This document shows, piece by piece, positions 1-11,700 of a DNA stretch of 64,000 nt. A model generated the notes under the pieces. The model did not search any database. It saw only the letters and a list, made by a program, of their open reading frames with translations, and was not told the origin of the DNA. How positions within the stretch are numbered: the stretch's first letter is position 1; the number at the start of each line of letters is the position of its first letter. The DNA comes from Eublepharis macularius. Lineage: Eukaryota > Chordata > Lepidosauria > Squamata > Eublepharidae. The stretch is taken from positions 212,948,897-213,012,896 of the forward strand of contig NC_072790.1 of NCBI RefSeq assembly GCF_028583425.1, in the 5' to 3' direction. The position numbers and the translations under genes were made by a program.

Positions 1-297
1 TTCTATTAAAAATACCTCAGGGATAAAGATTCTAGATCTTTGGGTTGGATTCAGTGCTTGATTTCCTCCAGCAGAAAGGCAATTTTGACAGTTTGAGGTG
101 TATTGTGATTTATTTATTTAGGCTTATTTTCCTGTCCTACTGCAGATTTTCACAATGTGCCTTGAGCTGTTCCTGGGGATTCCCCTGAACTCCAGTGGGC
201 TGCTGTGGAAGGAGGGAGGCAGGAAAATTCTGTTCTGTGAGTGAAGTTCTTCAAGCTATACTAGTATGATGTAATACTGTTTATCTCGAATATTCAG
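1..297 (+). other. CFAP36: CFAP36 intron, 3' part
   Basis: This is intronic sequence upstream of the first CFAP36 exon in the window. It ends in a usable acceptor (TATTCAG) at 291-297. No other feature was recognised here. Confidence 0.7.
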
Positions 298-428
298 GTC
301 TTGAGGCTAAAAACAAAGCACTTCCTACTGGAGAACCGCCCTCTGCCAAATTGAAGGACGAGAGTCTGAAAAAAACAGTTGGGAATGGTTCTGGATGTGT
401 CACAAAGCAAGCAGGGACTGAAGGACAA
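298..428 (+). CDS. CFAP36: CFAP36 internal exon (antepenultimate coding exon)
   Basis: This is a 131-nt exon between an acceptor ending at 297 and a donor GTAAGT at 429. Of the three frames only one is open: two bases complete a split codon and 43 codons follow, beginning LEAKNKALPTGEPPSA and ending KQAGTEGQ. It ends in phase 0, which fits the next exon at 7264. The peptide is polar and low in complexity, like the poorly conserved linker before the C-terminal coiled coil of CFAP36 (CCDC104). The assignment depends on position and phase more than on similarity. The N-terminal BART-like domain lies outside the window to the left. Confidence 0.72.
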
Positions 429-3408
429 GTAAGTTGAATGCTCTCTCTATTTAAAATATAGATGGTATATCCTATGTAGAGTTACTCCAGTCTATCGAGG
501 TCTTAAATTAGAGAAATTGCGTAAGATTGCACTGTTAAGATACTTGAACTGATGTTTAATAGCTGGGGTATAATTTTGGATTGCTTTTTGTATTTTGTTT
601 TGTATAATCATGAACCTTGTGGTTATTTTCTCACAGTACGAGGGTGTCTTGTTGCTCTTCACCCCACACGCAGTAGACCCCCCCCGCCCCCCCGCTTGCT
701 GTTCCTGAGGGTTCCCTGTCACCCAGGAGCAGAGTAGGCTGGCAGGGGGAGGAAGGAAAGTTCTATTCCACTGATCCAAGTGTCTTCTGATAGCAGAAAA
801 CTCCTACTGGGTCCAACCCATTTGTTTTCATAGGAATATTAAATGTTACTATCATTTAAGTAGACAGTGATCAGAAAGAAGGAGCCAACACAGAAGGGAA
901 AAAAAGTGATGTGATCTGCAATGGTAAGCAGAACATGTTAGATGAGTTGAAGAAGGAAGGAGTAAAAAGGCTTATCAAAATGTGTTGTGGGGAGAAAATG
1001 AGTTTTAGTTCTTTCAAAAGAAAGTGTGGAAAATGTTATAGATAATACTACAGTGAAGTCAGCTGAGTGAGTAAGTGGGGAGAAAGAAGAATCTGAGATG
1101 GATGGCATGAAAGAAACAATATTTGGTAAAAGAGAATGAGAGCAAAGGAGAACAAAGGCTACATCTTACCAGAGTTCCATTTTAAGAAATAAGGAGCCAT
1201 CCCAGTGTCTGTAGCATACAAACCATCTTGTTTAAGGACTGAGTGACATCAGGCAAAAACAAAACCCCAGACCGGAAGATCAGTGGTATAGAAGAGACTC
1301 AAAATGAATCATTAGTCTGAGAGAGAGATGCTATATGAAGAAGGAAAGGGGAGTGGAAATGAGGAAGTGATGGAATGAAAAAGATTTGGATTTGGGAGAC
1401 TTGAGCTTTAATTCTGACTCAATAATTGATTCTCTTTGGAGACTTGTAAAGTAAGAATATAATCCTGTGGGTTTTTGATGTATAACTGCTTTGTAATGCT
1501 TGACCCACATTTACTCAAAAGGGCTCAGAAGTTCTCAAGAAAATGGAATTAATGAGAAACATAATTCCGTTCTAAACTTTACAGGGTGGTCGTGAGCATA
1601 AACATTAAGAAAATATTACTACATGGCCTAAAGCTTAGAGGCAGCACATTCTGCCATTAGCTTATAGAGTTCAGTATATTTTTAAAAAACAGTATGTAGT
1701 AAAGCTTAGGATAAACAAATCAAAAGATGGAAATAGATTATTCTGTTGTTAATTCTACTTCCAAGAATGCAGGAATAATGTTGATAATATGGTCTCCTGT
1801 GGGATAGAGCGGATCCTGTTATACAACACAGACTTGAATAAGGAAATCCTTGAATTCCAGGCAGAGGATGTCACTTTTGGGAAACCGATCTCATGAGCAG
1901 TCACATACACTTGGGTTCAGAAGATCCAGGATAAACTTAATATAAAATGCTGTATCCTGCAGGGCTCTCCTCTACTGGCTTGTACATGGAAGTTGCTTAG
2001 AAAGGGATCAGGCAATGCTTATGAATAAAGGAGATTAGGAACTATGACTGTAATGTAAATTTTCCTTCCTATATAACTATAGGGTTGCCAGGTCCCTTAA
2101 GTCCCCCTATGGGGGATTGGGAGCCTGGCACTTACCATCCGAAGTCCTCAGCACATCTCCTTGTGCTCGTGTGCGCTCCTGGCGTGTGTGATAATGTCAT
2201 TTCCGGGAAGTGACATCATCATGTGGGTCAAAGGGAAGCCTGGCATGCACTCCTTCGCTCACCAAAGGGCTCCCCCCCCCCGGTGGGCCTGATTCGGCCC
2301 AAAACAAGTCCGTTGTGGGGCCTGGAAGTGTGCTGTGCTGCCCAGGGATGTGCCGCACTGCCCGGGGGCGCCCCGGGGGCTTCCTCCCCACTGGCCAGGT
2401 AAGTGGGGTTGGGAGGAGGAGGTGGGAACGGGATCCCCCGCCCTGGGCGGGAGATTGGTAAGCCTATATTACAATGAGCAGGTCCCCCACATGGAGGGGG
2501 AAGGGAACACTTTTCTGGGGCCAAGAAGTCCCGTTGAGCTTCACCCAGGCTGTAATCCCTATTACCATGAGAAAAAAGATTGAGGATAAATTGTAGATCC
2601 TACCTGATGATATTTATAGACACTTATTTTCTTGTGTCTATGAATCTATTGTCCAGATTTTGTGAGCCAATCAGAAGCAGTATTAGAACAATAATCTCAA
2701 GCAACATGCTGAGCTGCTGGTTCTCCTGTGTCATATCAAGAACTACCAGTCCCAGAGTTCCTTTTGCAAAGGCAGAGGGAGGGAGGAACACCTAGTGGGA
2801 AGGGCAAAGTAAAGCACCAGAATATGGTGGGGAGCAAGTGCTGCTGCTTTTTTTTTGGTATGAACTGCAGTCCCAAAATATATGTAAGTGCCTAATTCAC
2901 TCATGCTCCCTCCTGCAGTATCTGGTAGGGAATATAAATACAAATCAGGCAGCCAGAAATGCGAAGTAAAAGAAACAGATTAAAAAAAACCTAAAGGAAA
3001 CAGTCTATGTTCTAGATTTCCCAATCAGACAAGGCCTTTCTGTAGACAGGCAACAATGCAGGAACTAGGGAAGCAGATGAATAAAATAAAGACTGAGTCT
3101 GTGACAACTAATTTTCAGGGAAGTGTGCATAGTCCTATGCTGCTAAAAAGAAAACCCTTCCCAGTGACTGGATGAAGCGAAAAGAAATTTCAGAAAGCTT
3201 GCATTCATCAAAAACTGCAGGTGTTCTACAGTGGGGTTAAGTCACCTAGCCATCATGTGTATTGAGTGTGAACTTGCATGTGAACTTGACTTTGGGGTGA
3301 TTGAATATGATTTGGAATGTAAAAAGCCAAGAAAATGAAGCTTTTGTTCATTTGCCTAATCTTTGCAGCCACGTTGGTTCGTTAGACTTTTCTTTGAAAG
3401 ACACTAGA
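429..3408 (+). other. CFAP36 intron with repeats
   Basis: This is non-coding intron sequence. I see no exon between 429 and 2080. A GC-rich element with TATAGG-type ends occupies about 2085-2463. A C-run (about 2271-2282) and A/G-rich stretches are present, but no RNA gene was recognised. Confidence 0.5.
2085..2463. mobile_element. GC-rich non-autonomous DNA element of the GGGTTGCCA type
   Basis: The left end reads TATAGGGTTGCCAGGTCCC and the right end, reverse-complemented, reads TATAGGCTTACCAATCTCCC, giving imperfect terminal inverted repeats. The interior is GC-rich and CpG-rich, unlike the surrounding A/T-rich intron. Ends beginning GGGTTGCCA recur at 62587. The superfamily is not established, and open frames inside are chance consequences of base composition. 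Confidence 0.4.
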
Positions 3409-3916
3409 ACATAGGAAGAGCCCTGCTGGATCAACCTAGTAGTCCATCTAGTCCAGCACCCTGTCTCACACAGTGACTATAGAAGGCCAACAACAAGGCA
3501 AGAGGCTGAGGCCTTCCTCTGAAGTTGCCTCCTGGCACTTGGATTCAGAGGTTTACTGCCTTTGAATGTGGAGGTTCCCTTTAGTTACCTTGGCCTAATA
3601 GCCACAGATAGACCTATCCTCCATGAATCCGTCTAACTCCCTTTTAAAGCAATCTGTGTTTGTGGCCAACACTAGATCCACTGGCAGTGAATTCCACATG
3701 TTAATCACTCATTATATAAAATAGTATTTCCTTTTGTATGTCCTGAATCTACTGCCTGTCAGCTTCATTGGATGTGCTGGAGTTTTAGTATTATGGGAGA
3801 GGGAGAAAATGTTCTCTATCCACCCTCTGTACCTTGTGCATAATTTTATAAACTTCTGTCATGTCTCTTCTAAACTGAAAGTCCCAGACTCTTCAGCCTT
3901 TCCACATAGGAAAGTT

Positions 3917-3931
3917 ATTCCAACCCCCTAA
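3917..3931. repeat. Target site duplication (left copy)
   Basis: ATTCCAACCCCCTAA is repeated exactly at 4076-4090 around the 144-bp insertion, which marks the insertion point in the older LINE. Confidence 0.85.
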
Positions 3932-4075
3932 TCGTCTTATTGTCAGATAAGTAGCTGTGTTGGTCGGCAGTAGAATAGCAGGGGATTTGAATCCAGTGGC
4001 ATCTTAGATACCAACAAAGTTTTCATGGTTTAAACTTTCAAGAGTCAGAGCTCCCTTCTTCAGATAAAAGAAGGC
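3932..4075 (-). mobile_element. Short retroelement insertion with hammerhead-like core (Penelope-like?)
   Basis: This 144-bp insert interrupts the LINE and is flanked by perfect 15-bp duplications ATTCCAACCCCCTAA at 3917-3931 and 4076-4090. The insert belongs to a family with the recurring words CCAGTGGCATCTTAG and CTTCTTCAGAT. On the - strand 4031-4067 contains CTGAAGA, a potential stem (GGGAG with CTCTT) and GAAA, resembling a hammerhead core. A Penelope-like origin is inferred from this core and the variable-length target duplication. Confidence 0.6.
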
Positions 4076-4090
4076 ATTCCAACCCCCTAA
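4076..4090. repeat. Target site duplication (right copy)
   Basis: This is the exact partner of 3917-3931. Confidence 0.85.
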
Positions 4091-5780
4091 GCATCTCAAT
4101 TGCTCTCTTCTGTGTGTCCCCCCCCCCCCCAGCTCTGCAATGAACATTGAGATATGGTGACCAGAACTGCACACAGTATTCCAAATGGGGTCAAAGCATA
4201 GATCTGTCAGGCATTATAATATTGGCTGGTTTTCCCCCCAATTCCTTTAGTAATCCCAGCATAGAGTTTAACTTCTTTACTGCTGTGGCACACTGAGTTG
4301 ACGCTTTCATTTAGCCATCCACTATGACCCCAAGGTCTCTTTCCCTCTCAGTCTTAGCAACTTCAGATCCCATTAGCATATACTTGAAGTTGGGGGGGGT
4401 GGTTCCAGTATGCATCACCTTATACTTAACTACATGGAACGTTTTTCTACATTATGGCCCGCTCACCCATTTTGTGGAGATCCTCCTGGAGCTCTTTGCT
4501 GTCAGTTTAGGTTTTCATCGTCCTGAATAGTTTCGGGTCATTTGCAAACTCGGCCATTATACTGCTCACCCTCCATTGCAGATTATTTATAACAAATAGC
4601 ACTAGCCACTCGTGGAACCTCACTGCTTTCTTCATTGTGAGAACTGCCCATTTGTTTCTACTCTTTGGTTCCTGTCATTTTAAATTTTTAATTCATAAGA
4701 GCATTTTTAATTTATAATTTTTAATTCATAAGAGAACCCATCCTCTTATGCTATAACTAATAAGCTTCCCCAGGAGTCTTTGTCAAAAGCCTTTTGAAAA
4801 TCCAAATAAACGTCTACTGGGTCACCCTTATCTACATGCTTGTTCACTTACTCAAAGAACTCTAAAAGATTGGTGAGGCAGGACTTGCTTTTGCAGATAC
4901 CATGCTGATTTTCCCCTCAGTAGGTTTTGTTCATTTATGTGCCTAATAATTCTCTTTTTCATTAGTTTCTTTTAATTTGCCTGGGATAGATGTTAGGCTA
5001 ACATGTAATTTCTGGTTCACCTCTGGATCCCCTTTTTAAATGTAACATTTTCTACTCTCCAGTCTTCTGGTACAGTGGCTGATTTTATGTTTCAGTTCCC
5101 TAAGAACTCTTGGGTGTGTGCTATCAGGACTTGCAAACGTACTGGTTTTTAGTTTCCCCATAGACTTAAAATTTCATCTCTCGTTATTGAGCTTCTCTGC
5201 TATCTCCCCATCTTCCTTTAGCCATCCTGTTATTCCTTGGTCATCCAAAGGCCCAGCTGCTTCGCTGACTGGTTTCTTGCTCTTGATATATAAAGAAATA
5301 TTTGTCTTGATGCTTTTAGCAATCCACTCCTCAGATTCTCTTTTTACATGCCTAATTTGCACTTCTTTTGCCAGACCCTGTGCACCCTCCTCCTCACTTC
5401 ATTGGAACAAACTTTCCATTTTTTAGAAGAACACTGCTTTTTATGGCTTCCTTGACTTGGAGCATTAACCATGCAGGCATTCTCTTGGGTTTGGCAGTAT
5501 CTTTCCTAACCTGGGGGATGCATTGTACCTTGGCTTCAATTAGTGTGTTTTTAAATAGCTTCCAAGCATCCTCTAAGGATTTGACTCTCTTGTGTTTCCC
5601 TTTCAGCTTCCTTTTAACTACTCCCCCATTTTTGTAAAGTTCCATCTTTTGAAATCAAATCTTACTGTTTTGGACTTTAGGGGTAACTTTCCATTGACAT
5701 GAATGCAGAACTTAATAGCATTGTGGTCACTGTTCCCAGTCGGCACAACATTAACAGGATAATCCCTTTTTAGCGACCCA

Positions 5781-7263
5781 AATGTTACAAAATGGCAGAC
5801 TTGTAGGATTCACAGTCTGGGTGGGTGTTATACAAAAGTTGCAAAAGTGGGCATTTTTCAGAAATGTAGAATATATAAAAATAATTTCATAATCAGAACA
5901 ACTTTTTTATGTTATATGGGATTCTATATATGGGTTGAAGGATTGTGGTGTTGGGTGTGTGAAGGGGGGGGTAGGTGTTTACAAGTGTGTACTGGGCCCT
6001 GAATATGAAATTTAGTTTTTTGGACACCAAATGACTCCTTTTTGTAATGTACAGCCCTCATTCTGCACACTTAAAATTCCTCCAGGGTATAAACTATCTT
6101 CTAGATAGGATTTAATAAGATTTATTGTGGCATAAACTTTCATAGATTAGAATCCACTCCATTGGAAGCATGAGTTGTGTTCTAATATTTTGTGGCCAAT
6201 ATTTTTACAGTATAGAGGAGAAATGTAAACTGTAGGGTTAAAAGGCAGTGACATACAGGATGTACAATCTGTGACATTTCTGTGAAAATGTACAGAAGAG
6301 AACAATAGCCATTTACAGTGGCAGTAGATGATAACACAATCTTGCTATTTTGGTAAACTCAGCATCTTTGTGAAAGGAGCACTTAATCACAACAGACTTA
6401 ATTAGTGTGTCATGCTTCCAGACTAATTCTGATTGAATAATAGCAACTTTCAGGTCAGCAACTGTGTCTTGGAAGACTGAAATAGTCTCCTGTTGGTTTT
6501 TAAACAATGCAATTTTTGAAAAAAGACCTCTGTCCATTAATTCTTTTGCATAGAGATCTGTTTGTCCTATTTAGACAGCATAAAAAGAGTATCGTTGTTC
6601 AGAAAATGATTTTTTTTTTGTTTTAACTGGGTCTTGTAGGTGAAATGTAGCTCATCACTTTCTTTTGGGGGGCTTGCTCTGTAGTAGGCTATATATAGGT
6701 ACTAATCTGGCATCATCAGTCTATTTCTTCACTTTATTGGAGGAGGGATAGTTTTAAATATGCTTATTTTAAGTCCTTGTTCAAGGAATTGGAATGAATA
6801 TGGTTGTATATTTAGGACTGGCAATAGGCAATGGATGATGTGATATGCCTCAGGAAGATAGTCAGGAGGTTTCTGGTATAAGGTGGTGATAATGCTTGAT
6901 GTGTAGCTGCACATTGGTCAATGAAAGAGAACCTGCTGTGTGGACTGGTCCAGGTTTAAGGTGCTGATGGGGTGTTTGTAACTCCCAAACTGCAATGATG
7001 GATACTGTTAGATGGGGAGAAGGTGACTGTATCAGATGTGCACAGCATGACTTGGTGTACAACTCCGTATGTTGCTTATGCACAAAAAAGCCGGACTTGG
7101 GACTAGAATGCTTTAATTGACTTTATTTTAGTTGTTTTGCTTTGAGGAATATACAACAAAATCAGCTAACCCAACAATCTTTAACCCCGCCCCCCCTCAA
7201 TATTTAACAGAGCTTTAACAACCTAACTTACATGTAGTAAATGTGCCTTTTATATTATTTCAG
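5781..7263 (+). other. CFAP36 intron remainder with a Penelope-like relic
   Basis: This is non-coding A/T-rich sequence. About 6110-6170 resembles the TTTATTGTGGCATAAACTTTC type of repeat also seen at 27.9 kb and 62.3 kb. No exon was found until the acceptor TTTCAG at 7258-7263. Confidence 0.4.
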
Positions 7264-7425
7264 AATTTACCAAAACTTGAAGTACATGAGCTCAGGGAGC
7301 GAGAGGAATATCTAAAACAGAAACGAGATGCACTGATGGCTTTGAAGAAAGATTCAAAAATTAATTTGGCACCACAAAATACAGATCAGAAAGAAGAGTT
7401 GTTACCTTCCAAAGAGGTGAAGAAC
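7264..7425 (+). CDS. CFAP36: CFAP36 penultimate coding exon
   Basis: This 162-nt, 54-codon exon lies between the acceptor TTTCAG and the donor GTATGT. It encodes NLPKLEVHELREREEYLKQK and continues with RDALMALKKDSK and a hydrophilic tail. The EL-REREEYLKQKRD-LM block is the recognisable C-terminal coiled-coil segment of CFAP36. CFAP36 is a cilium-associated protein with an N-terminal BART-like domain in the ARL2BP family; its molecular role is not well fixed. Phase 0 at both ends matches the exons on either side. Confidence 0.9.
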
Positions 7426-8454
7426 GTATGTCACTCAGCATTAATGGGTTCTGTTTAAAAAATATGTTTATACTGTAAATACGGGCCCTGAGCCAGGTGG
7501 GGTGTGTGCAGATAAAAGTCCTGATATTTTGAACTGTGCTGTTTGGTAGGAACAGGAAAACTTGGTACTGGGGGAGAGGGCTAAATCCAGTCCTTTGTTC
7601 TGTCTCATAACTGATCAATATTCAAGTTATTTAACTGGGCCTATGTACCTACAGCCGTTGTACAGGTGTTTCCACATTCAGATAGGGATTATGTAGGGAA
7701 GCCTGCTATTGCCTCTATGGCTCCTAACTGATCGAGGTATGAGGGATATAACTCGGGAAAACTGATACAGAAAGGGCTAACACATCTGTGTTAATGGCAT
7801 TGGAGCTGAGTCAGCAATGCACATTGAACTTGTGTTGCTTTTTGCATTACCTACAACATAATGCTTTTTGGTAGCTAGTTTATACTTTCAGTTGCTGAGG
7901 AACCTAAGACACATATGTGAATTACCTGTAAGCCAACTAAACTGGACCAGAAGTCTGTTTAAAAATCCCTAATGTAACTATCCAGAGTACATCTTTCACA
8001 TACTGCTAAACTATATATACACGCATGTGCATATAAGCCAGTACCATCTGCATTTGATGACTGCATTCCCTTCCCAGGTATAATCCTCAGGTCTAATTTA
8101 CAGCATGGAGACATAAAAGGGGAATGGGTACCTTATCACATAGGATGCCCTTCTGTTTCCATAATTCACTGACAAGAAATGAACTAAAACACTCTATTGC
8201 TTTTTCCAGTCTCCAACAGTGTTGAAAGGTTGCTAGATAAATGGGATTGTATGAGTGTGCACTGAAAAAAAATAGGTAGTTTTTGGATACAGGCATCCAG
8301 AATACCATATATATTGGGTCCAAAAATACTGATATAGTAATCAGATTCAGGTTTTATTTGGAATTCTTAACATATTTGGCGACTTTATTCTTTATAGGGG
8401 AAATCTTTCCAGGGGGCTGGAGGGGCCACTTTTCATTAACATTATAATAACATT
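7426..8454 (+). other. CFAP36 last intron, first part
   Basis: I see no exon, RNA gene or assignable repeat in this stretch. Confidence 0.4.
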
Positions 8455-8691
8455 CGAATTTATATATGGCCCTTCAGGACAACTTAACATCCACTCAGAG
8501 CAGTTGATGAAGTATGTTGTTATTATCCCCACAACAATCACCCTGTGAGGTGGGTGGGGCTGAGAGTGCTCTGGAAGAGCTGTGACTGACCCAAGATCAC
8601 CCAGCTGGCTTCAAGCAGAGGAGTGGGGAATCAAACCTGGTTCTCCAGATTAGAGTCCTGCCACTCTTAACCACTACACCAAACTGGCTCT
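8455..8691 (-). repeat. CORE/MIR-type SINE
   Basis: On the - strand it starts GAGCCAGTTTGGTGTAGTGG, with a tRNA-like head. A B-box-like word (GGTTTGATTCCCC) and the MIR-like core (CAGCTGGGTGATCTTGGGTC) follow, and then CACAGGGTGATTGTTGTGGGG. The same element recurs at 51.6 and 54.2 kb on the + strand. Confidence 0.75.
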
Positions 8692-8735
8692 TCAAGCAAA
8701 CCCTACCAAAATTTCAGGGAGTCCTGAAAAGCTCC

Positions 8736-9235
8736 ACACCTAAGTTTTAAGCAAATTGGACCAGAGGGTTTTTTATATAGGCCCTTGTAGAACAAGGTTC
8801 CCCCAGGCACTTTCCATTATTTCCTATGGGAGGAAGAATCCAAGGCTTTCTCCAGGACACAGAAAGCTTAAGATAAACATGCTACAGCAACCACTGACCA
8901 AAAGCCTCCCAGTGTGAACAGAACCAATGCCAAATCAGAGAATTCCACCAGAGCAAACAATAAACCAAAGAATCTCAGCAGAACCAAACTGAAGCAGTGA
9001 ACAGTTACAAGCCCAACAGAACCAGTGTCACTCCCAGATGCTAGGCAGAACCCAGGGCCTATGCAAGCCTGACAAAACCAATATCCAAACAGAGAATCTC
9101 AGCACTCAACCTGGCAAGCTGGTAGTACCAGTGCAGCCCGCCAGACCTGGCAGTGGAGTAGAGCAAGCAAGCAACACTGACACAGACATTTACACAGTAA
9201 TGCTGCATCCCTCCCCCTCCTCCTGTTGCTTGGGG
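8736..9235. repeat. Degenerate short tandem repeats, CAGAACCA-rich
   Basis: Variants of GCAGAACCAA and GAGAATCTCAGC recur irregularly, which suggests a decayed tandem array. It may be part of a larger interspersed repeat with an end near 9455 (CGCACATCCCT). I cannot name the family. Confidence 0.35.
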
Positions 9236-9529
9236 GAATAAGCTGCTACAACATTTAAAATGAGATTTCCAGGTGTTTCTGAATATATCTGGATTATTTG
9301 AGACTGTAAATGCTGGTTTATTTGAATATACTCAAATAAACCAGATATATCCAGATACAACCAAAAAATACTGAAAAAACTACCTTTTGATGGGTATATT
9401 TTTTAAACTGAGTATATCAAACCGCACATCCCTACCTGTATTTATCTAAGGCAGTAGAATTCAAACTGACCTCCATACATTGCTAGTGTTTTGTATAAGA
9501 AATACTTTATATTGTCCCCCTCCAGCTTA

Positions 9530-11156
9530 GGTACCTTTCACACTCATGGATTAACGCACCATTTCCGAGGAGGTCGCCACAATTGCAACAGATTTGGCTC
9601 GGCACCTGTGCGTTTCACTGCCCGAGAAGTTTCGAATTGGTGTCCTGCATTTTGTTTCACACTTGCTTTGAAGCCCCAGTTTTTTTGTGGGCTTTGGAAT
9701 TCACGTCACCCTTAAAAAAAAAAAGTTTGTGAATGTGTTGTAACGTTGTGATGTTACCACTTGAAACCCCACCCCCCTCCCACTGCATATCAGTACTTCA
9801 TCTATGTGTGGCCATTTTCGCACCCTAAGTTTTCACATTTGAAAATAGTGTAGAAGGGTGTTGAGAGCTGATTGTCCCTGCCTAGCAAATTTTCCGGCCA
9901 CCATTGGTCTCACGCAATCATGTGAACCCTGAATGGGTGGTGATCTTTTTGGAGAAAATGTAGACTCCCCATGCTTGTCTGAACACCATTTTTTTTAAAG
10001 GCCATCGTTATAATTTATATTGAGCATTAAAAATCAAAAGGGAAATGTGCCCAACATTCAAATGAACAGAAGTGGTTCTTTGTGGAGTCAGAAAGCATAT
10101 CTACCGGTGGTGATTTCCCGCAGCACCTTTTCCCCAAACAACAGTAATGTAAGAGCATTGCTTCTTATCCATTGATTAAAAAAAAGACACACAACGCTGA
10201 AACATTACTGTCCTTTAGAAATAAAAAAAAATATTACAGAAAAAATGAACGGGGTGCTGAGGACTAACAAGCTCAAGGAAAAGGAGAGCGCAGTGTAGAG
10301 AAGCAAACAGCTCAAATGTGATGAGGAAGCTTAAGAGGAAGCCATGACAGCAGGATGCAGGAGTGGGGCGGGGGGCATAAGGATCGGAGCCAGGAGGAGA
10401 AATTGTGCGAAGGTCTTGCTGGAGGGAGAGTTCCCATCTGCTCTCCTTTGCGCCGGGCCGCAGATAATGCCCAGTTCACAAACTCGCCAGGATTTGGCAA
10501 GGGCAAGAGGCAGCTGAGTGAAGATTATAGTTGGCTCAGCCCCGGACCTCGCACCGAGTGCCTTGTGCGCTGCACAGCTGAAGCCCTCACCCCCCTGCCA
10601 GGGCTGCCCGCTAAGCCAAGCCCAAGTTCTTTGGGGGCATAGCTCGGACTGAGGTGCCAGGGCACAGAGGGTGAGCACACACTTGCACCCCGCGACCCCA
10701 GCCCTACCCCCTCCCTCCCGCTTTGTGCTCTGCTTTCCCCACTCGGGCCAGACCAGGCAGGTACCCAGCTACCTGTTTCAGCCAGCCAGGCTGGGGACAC
10801 TTCGCCGCACTGCCACCAAACACTGAAACGTTAAAAAAGGGGGTGAACAAAGCAGTCGGGGAGCTGAGGAGAGTGGGTGTGGTCAGATCCGCATAGCCCA
10901 ATCAGTTCCCAGGGAAAAGGAGAAAGGGGGAAGCAAAAAGGGGACAAAAGTGTTACTGGTATTAATCGGGTAAGCCGTGAGTTGGCAGCGGCTTCAAAAT
11001 TAAAATCACGGTACGTCCGCAGGGGTAAAAATTGGGGATACCACGGACCAAGAGCGGCACTGCGTCCCATGACTAGCTTGCAAGTGTGAAACCTCTGCAA
11101 ACATGGGACATGAAACAGGTACAGATACGCTGTAAAGTGCGAGTGTGAAAGGTACC
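9530..11156. mobile_element. Harbinger-like non-autonomous DNA transposon (1.63 kb)
   Basis: The left end begins GGTACCTTTCACACTC. The right end is its inverse, GAGTGTGAAAGGTACC at 11141-11156. Both ends are flanked by TTA (9527-9529 and 11157-11159), the 3-bp duplication typical of PIF/Harbinger. The interior shows no transposase. It has A/T-rich flanks around a GC-rich core at 10360-10830. It lies in the last CFAP36 intron, just upstream of the terminal exon. Confidence 0.7.
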
Positions 11157-11330
11157 TTAGAATAGTGGTCTGTCAGACATCACTGAGTGAGTTTCTGGCT
11201 GGGACAATATTTAAAATGGGGCCTATATGGTTCATAGGGTTGGTTGCCATACTACAAAAATTTCATACTGGCAACTTCTGACTGAGGCCCCATTAAGTAC
11301 GGCTTGTTAATGCTTTCGTTTTTGTTATAG

Positions 11331-11420
11331 GGACTGTCAGAAGAAGAAGAGCAAAAGGCATTAAAGAAGAAAAGAGTCCTTGCAGCAAAACTTAAAGAAG
11401 AAGTTATTAACAAGCGATAG
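11331..11420 (+). CDS. CFAP36: CFAP36 terminal coding exon
   Basis: The acceptor TTGTTATAG ends at 11330. The exon encodes GLSEEEEQKALKKKRV and then LAAKLKEEVINKR before TAG at 11418-11420 (29 codons plus stop). The charged helix ending KLKEEVINK is the conserved C-terminus of CFAP36. The frame continues in phase from 7425. With the two upstream exons this gives about 126 C-terminal residues in the window. Confidence 0.92.
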   Translation, partial: GLSEEEEQKALKKKRVLAAKLKEEVINKR

Positions 11421-11700
11421 TCTAGAGAAGTCATTTCTAAGAAGAGCTGGGGACAAGAATTATCTTTACAATATATTTAATCATGAACTGAATTGTTTGC
11501 TGTCAAACACCCTATACATTAATTTGATTTTATATATTCCAAAAGCAGTAATTTTCTTCACTAAGTTTTTTATTAGATTGGAAAGTAATGACTTGATTTA
11601 GAACACACTATCTATACTAGGTTTTATTGTTTCAGAACATTAAGCACTGTGTTTAGATTCCTAAAATTTTGAGTGTATGTTGCTGAATGTGGACATACTA
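11421..11700 (+). other. CFAP36: CFAP36 3' UTR (probable)
   Basis: Non-coding A/T-rich sequence follows the stop codon. No canonical AATAAA was seen before the repeat tract begins near 11700. AATATA at about 11471 is the closest variant, so the transcript end is uncertain. Confidence 0.45.

Larger units (their letters stand above)
3409..5780 (-). mobile_element. CR1/L3-like LINE, degenerate, minus strand
   Basis: Read on the - strand, the 5' (high-coordinate) part encodes pieces of the segment between endonuclease and reverse transcriptase (5394-5645, 5174-5362). These are followed near 4750-4900 by an RT-like stretch reading KSKSCLTNLLEFFE and then VYLDFQKAFDK with breaks. The low-coordinate end (3409-3720) is the 3' portion. 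Many stops and frameshifts break the frame, so the copy is dead. It is interrupted by a 144-bp insertion at 3932-4075. The CR1/L3 label is by recognition of these motifs. Confidence 0.75.

Noticed and set aside
5174..5645. Minus-strand open frames as host genes
   Set aside because: They are fragments of the CR1/L3-like LINE ORF2 with frame changes between them.
10312..11100. Several overlapping open frames of 64-115 codons
   Set aside because: They fall in the GC-rich core of the Harbinger-like element; open on both strands, no similarity recognised.
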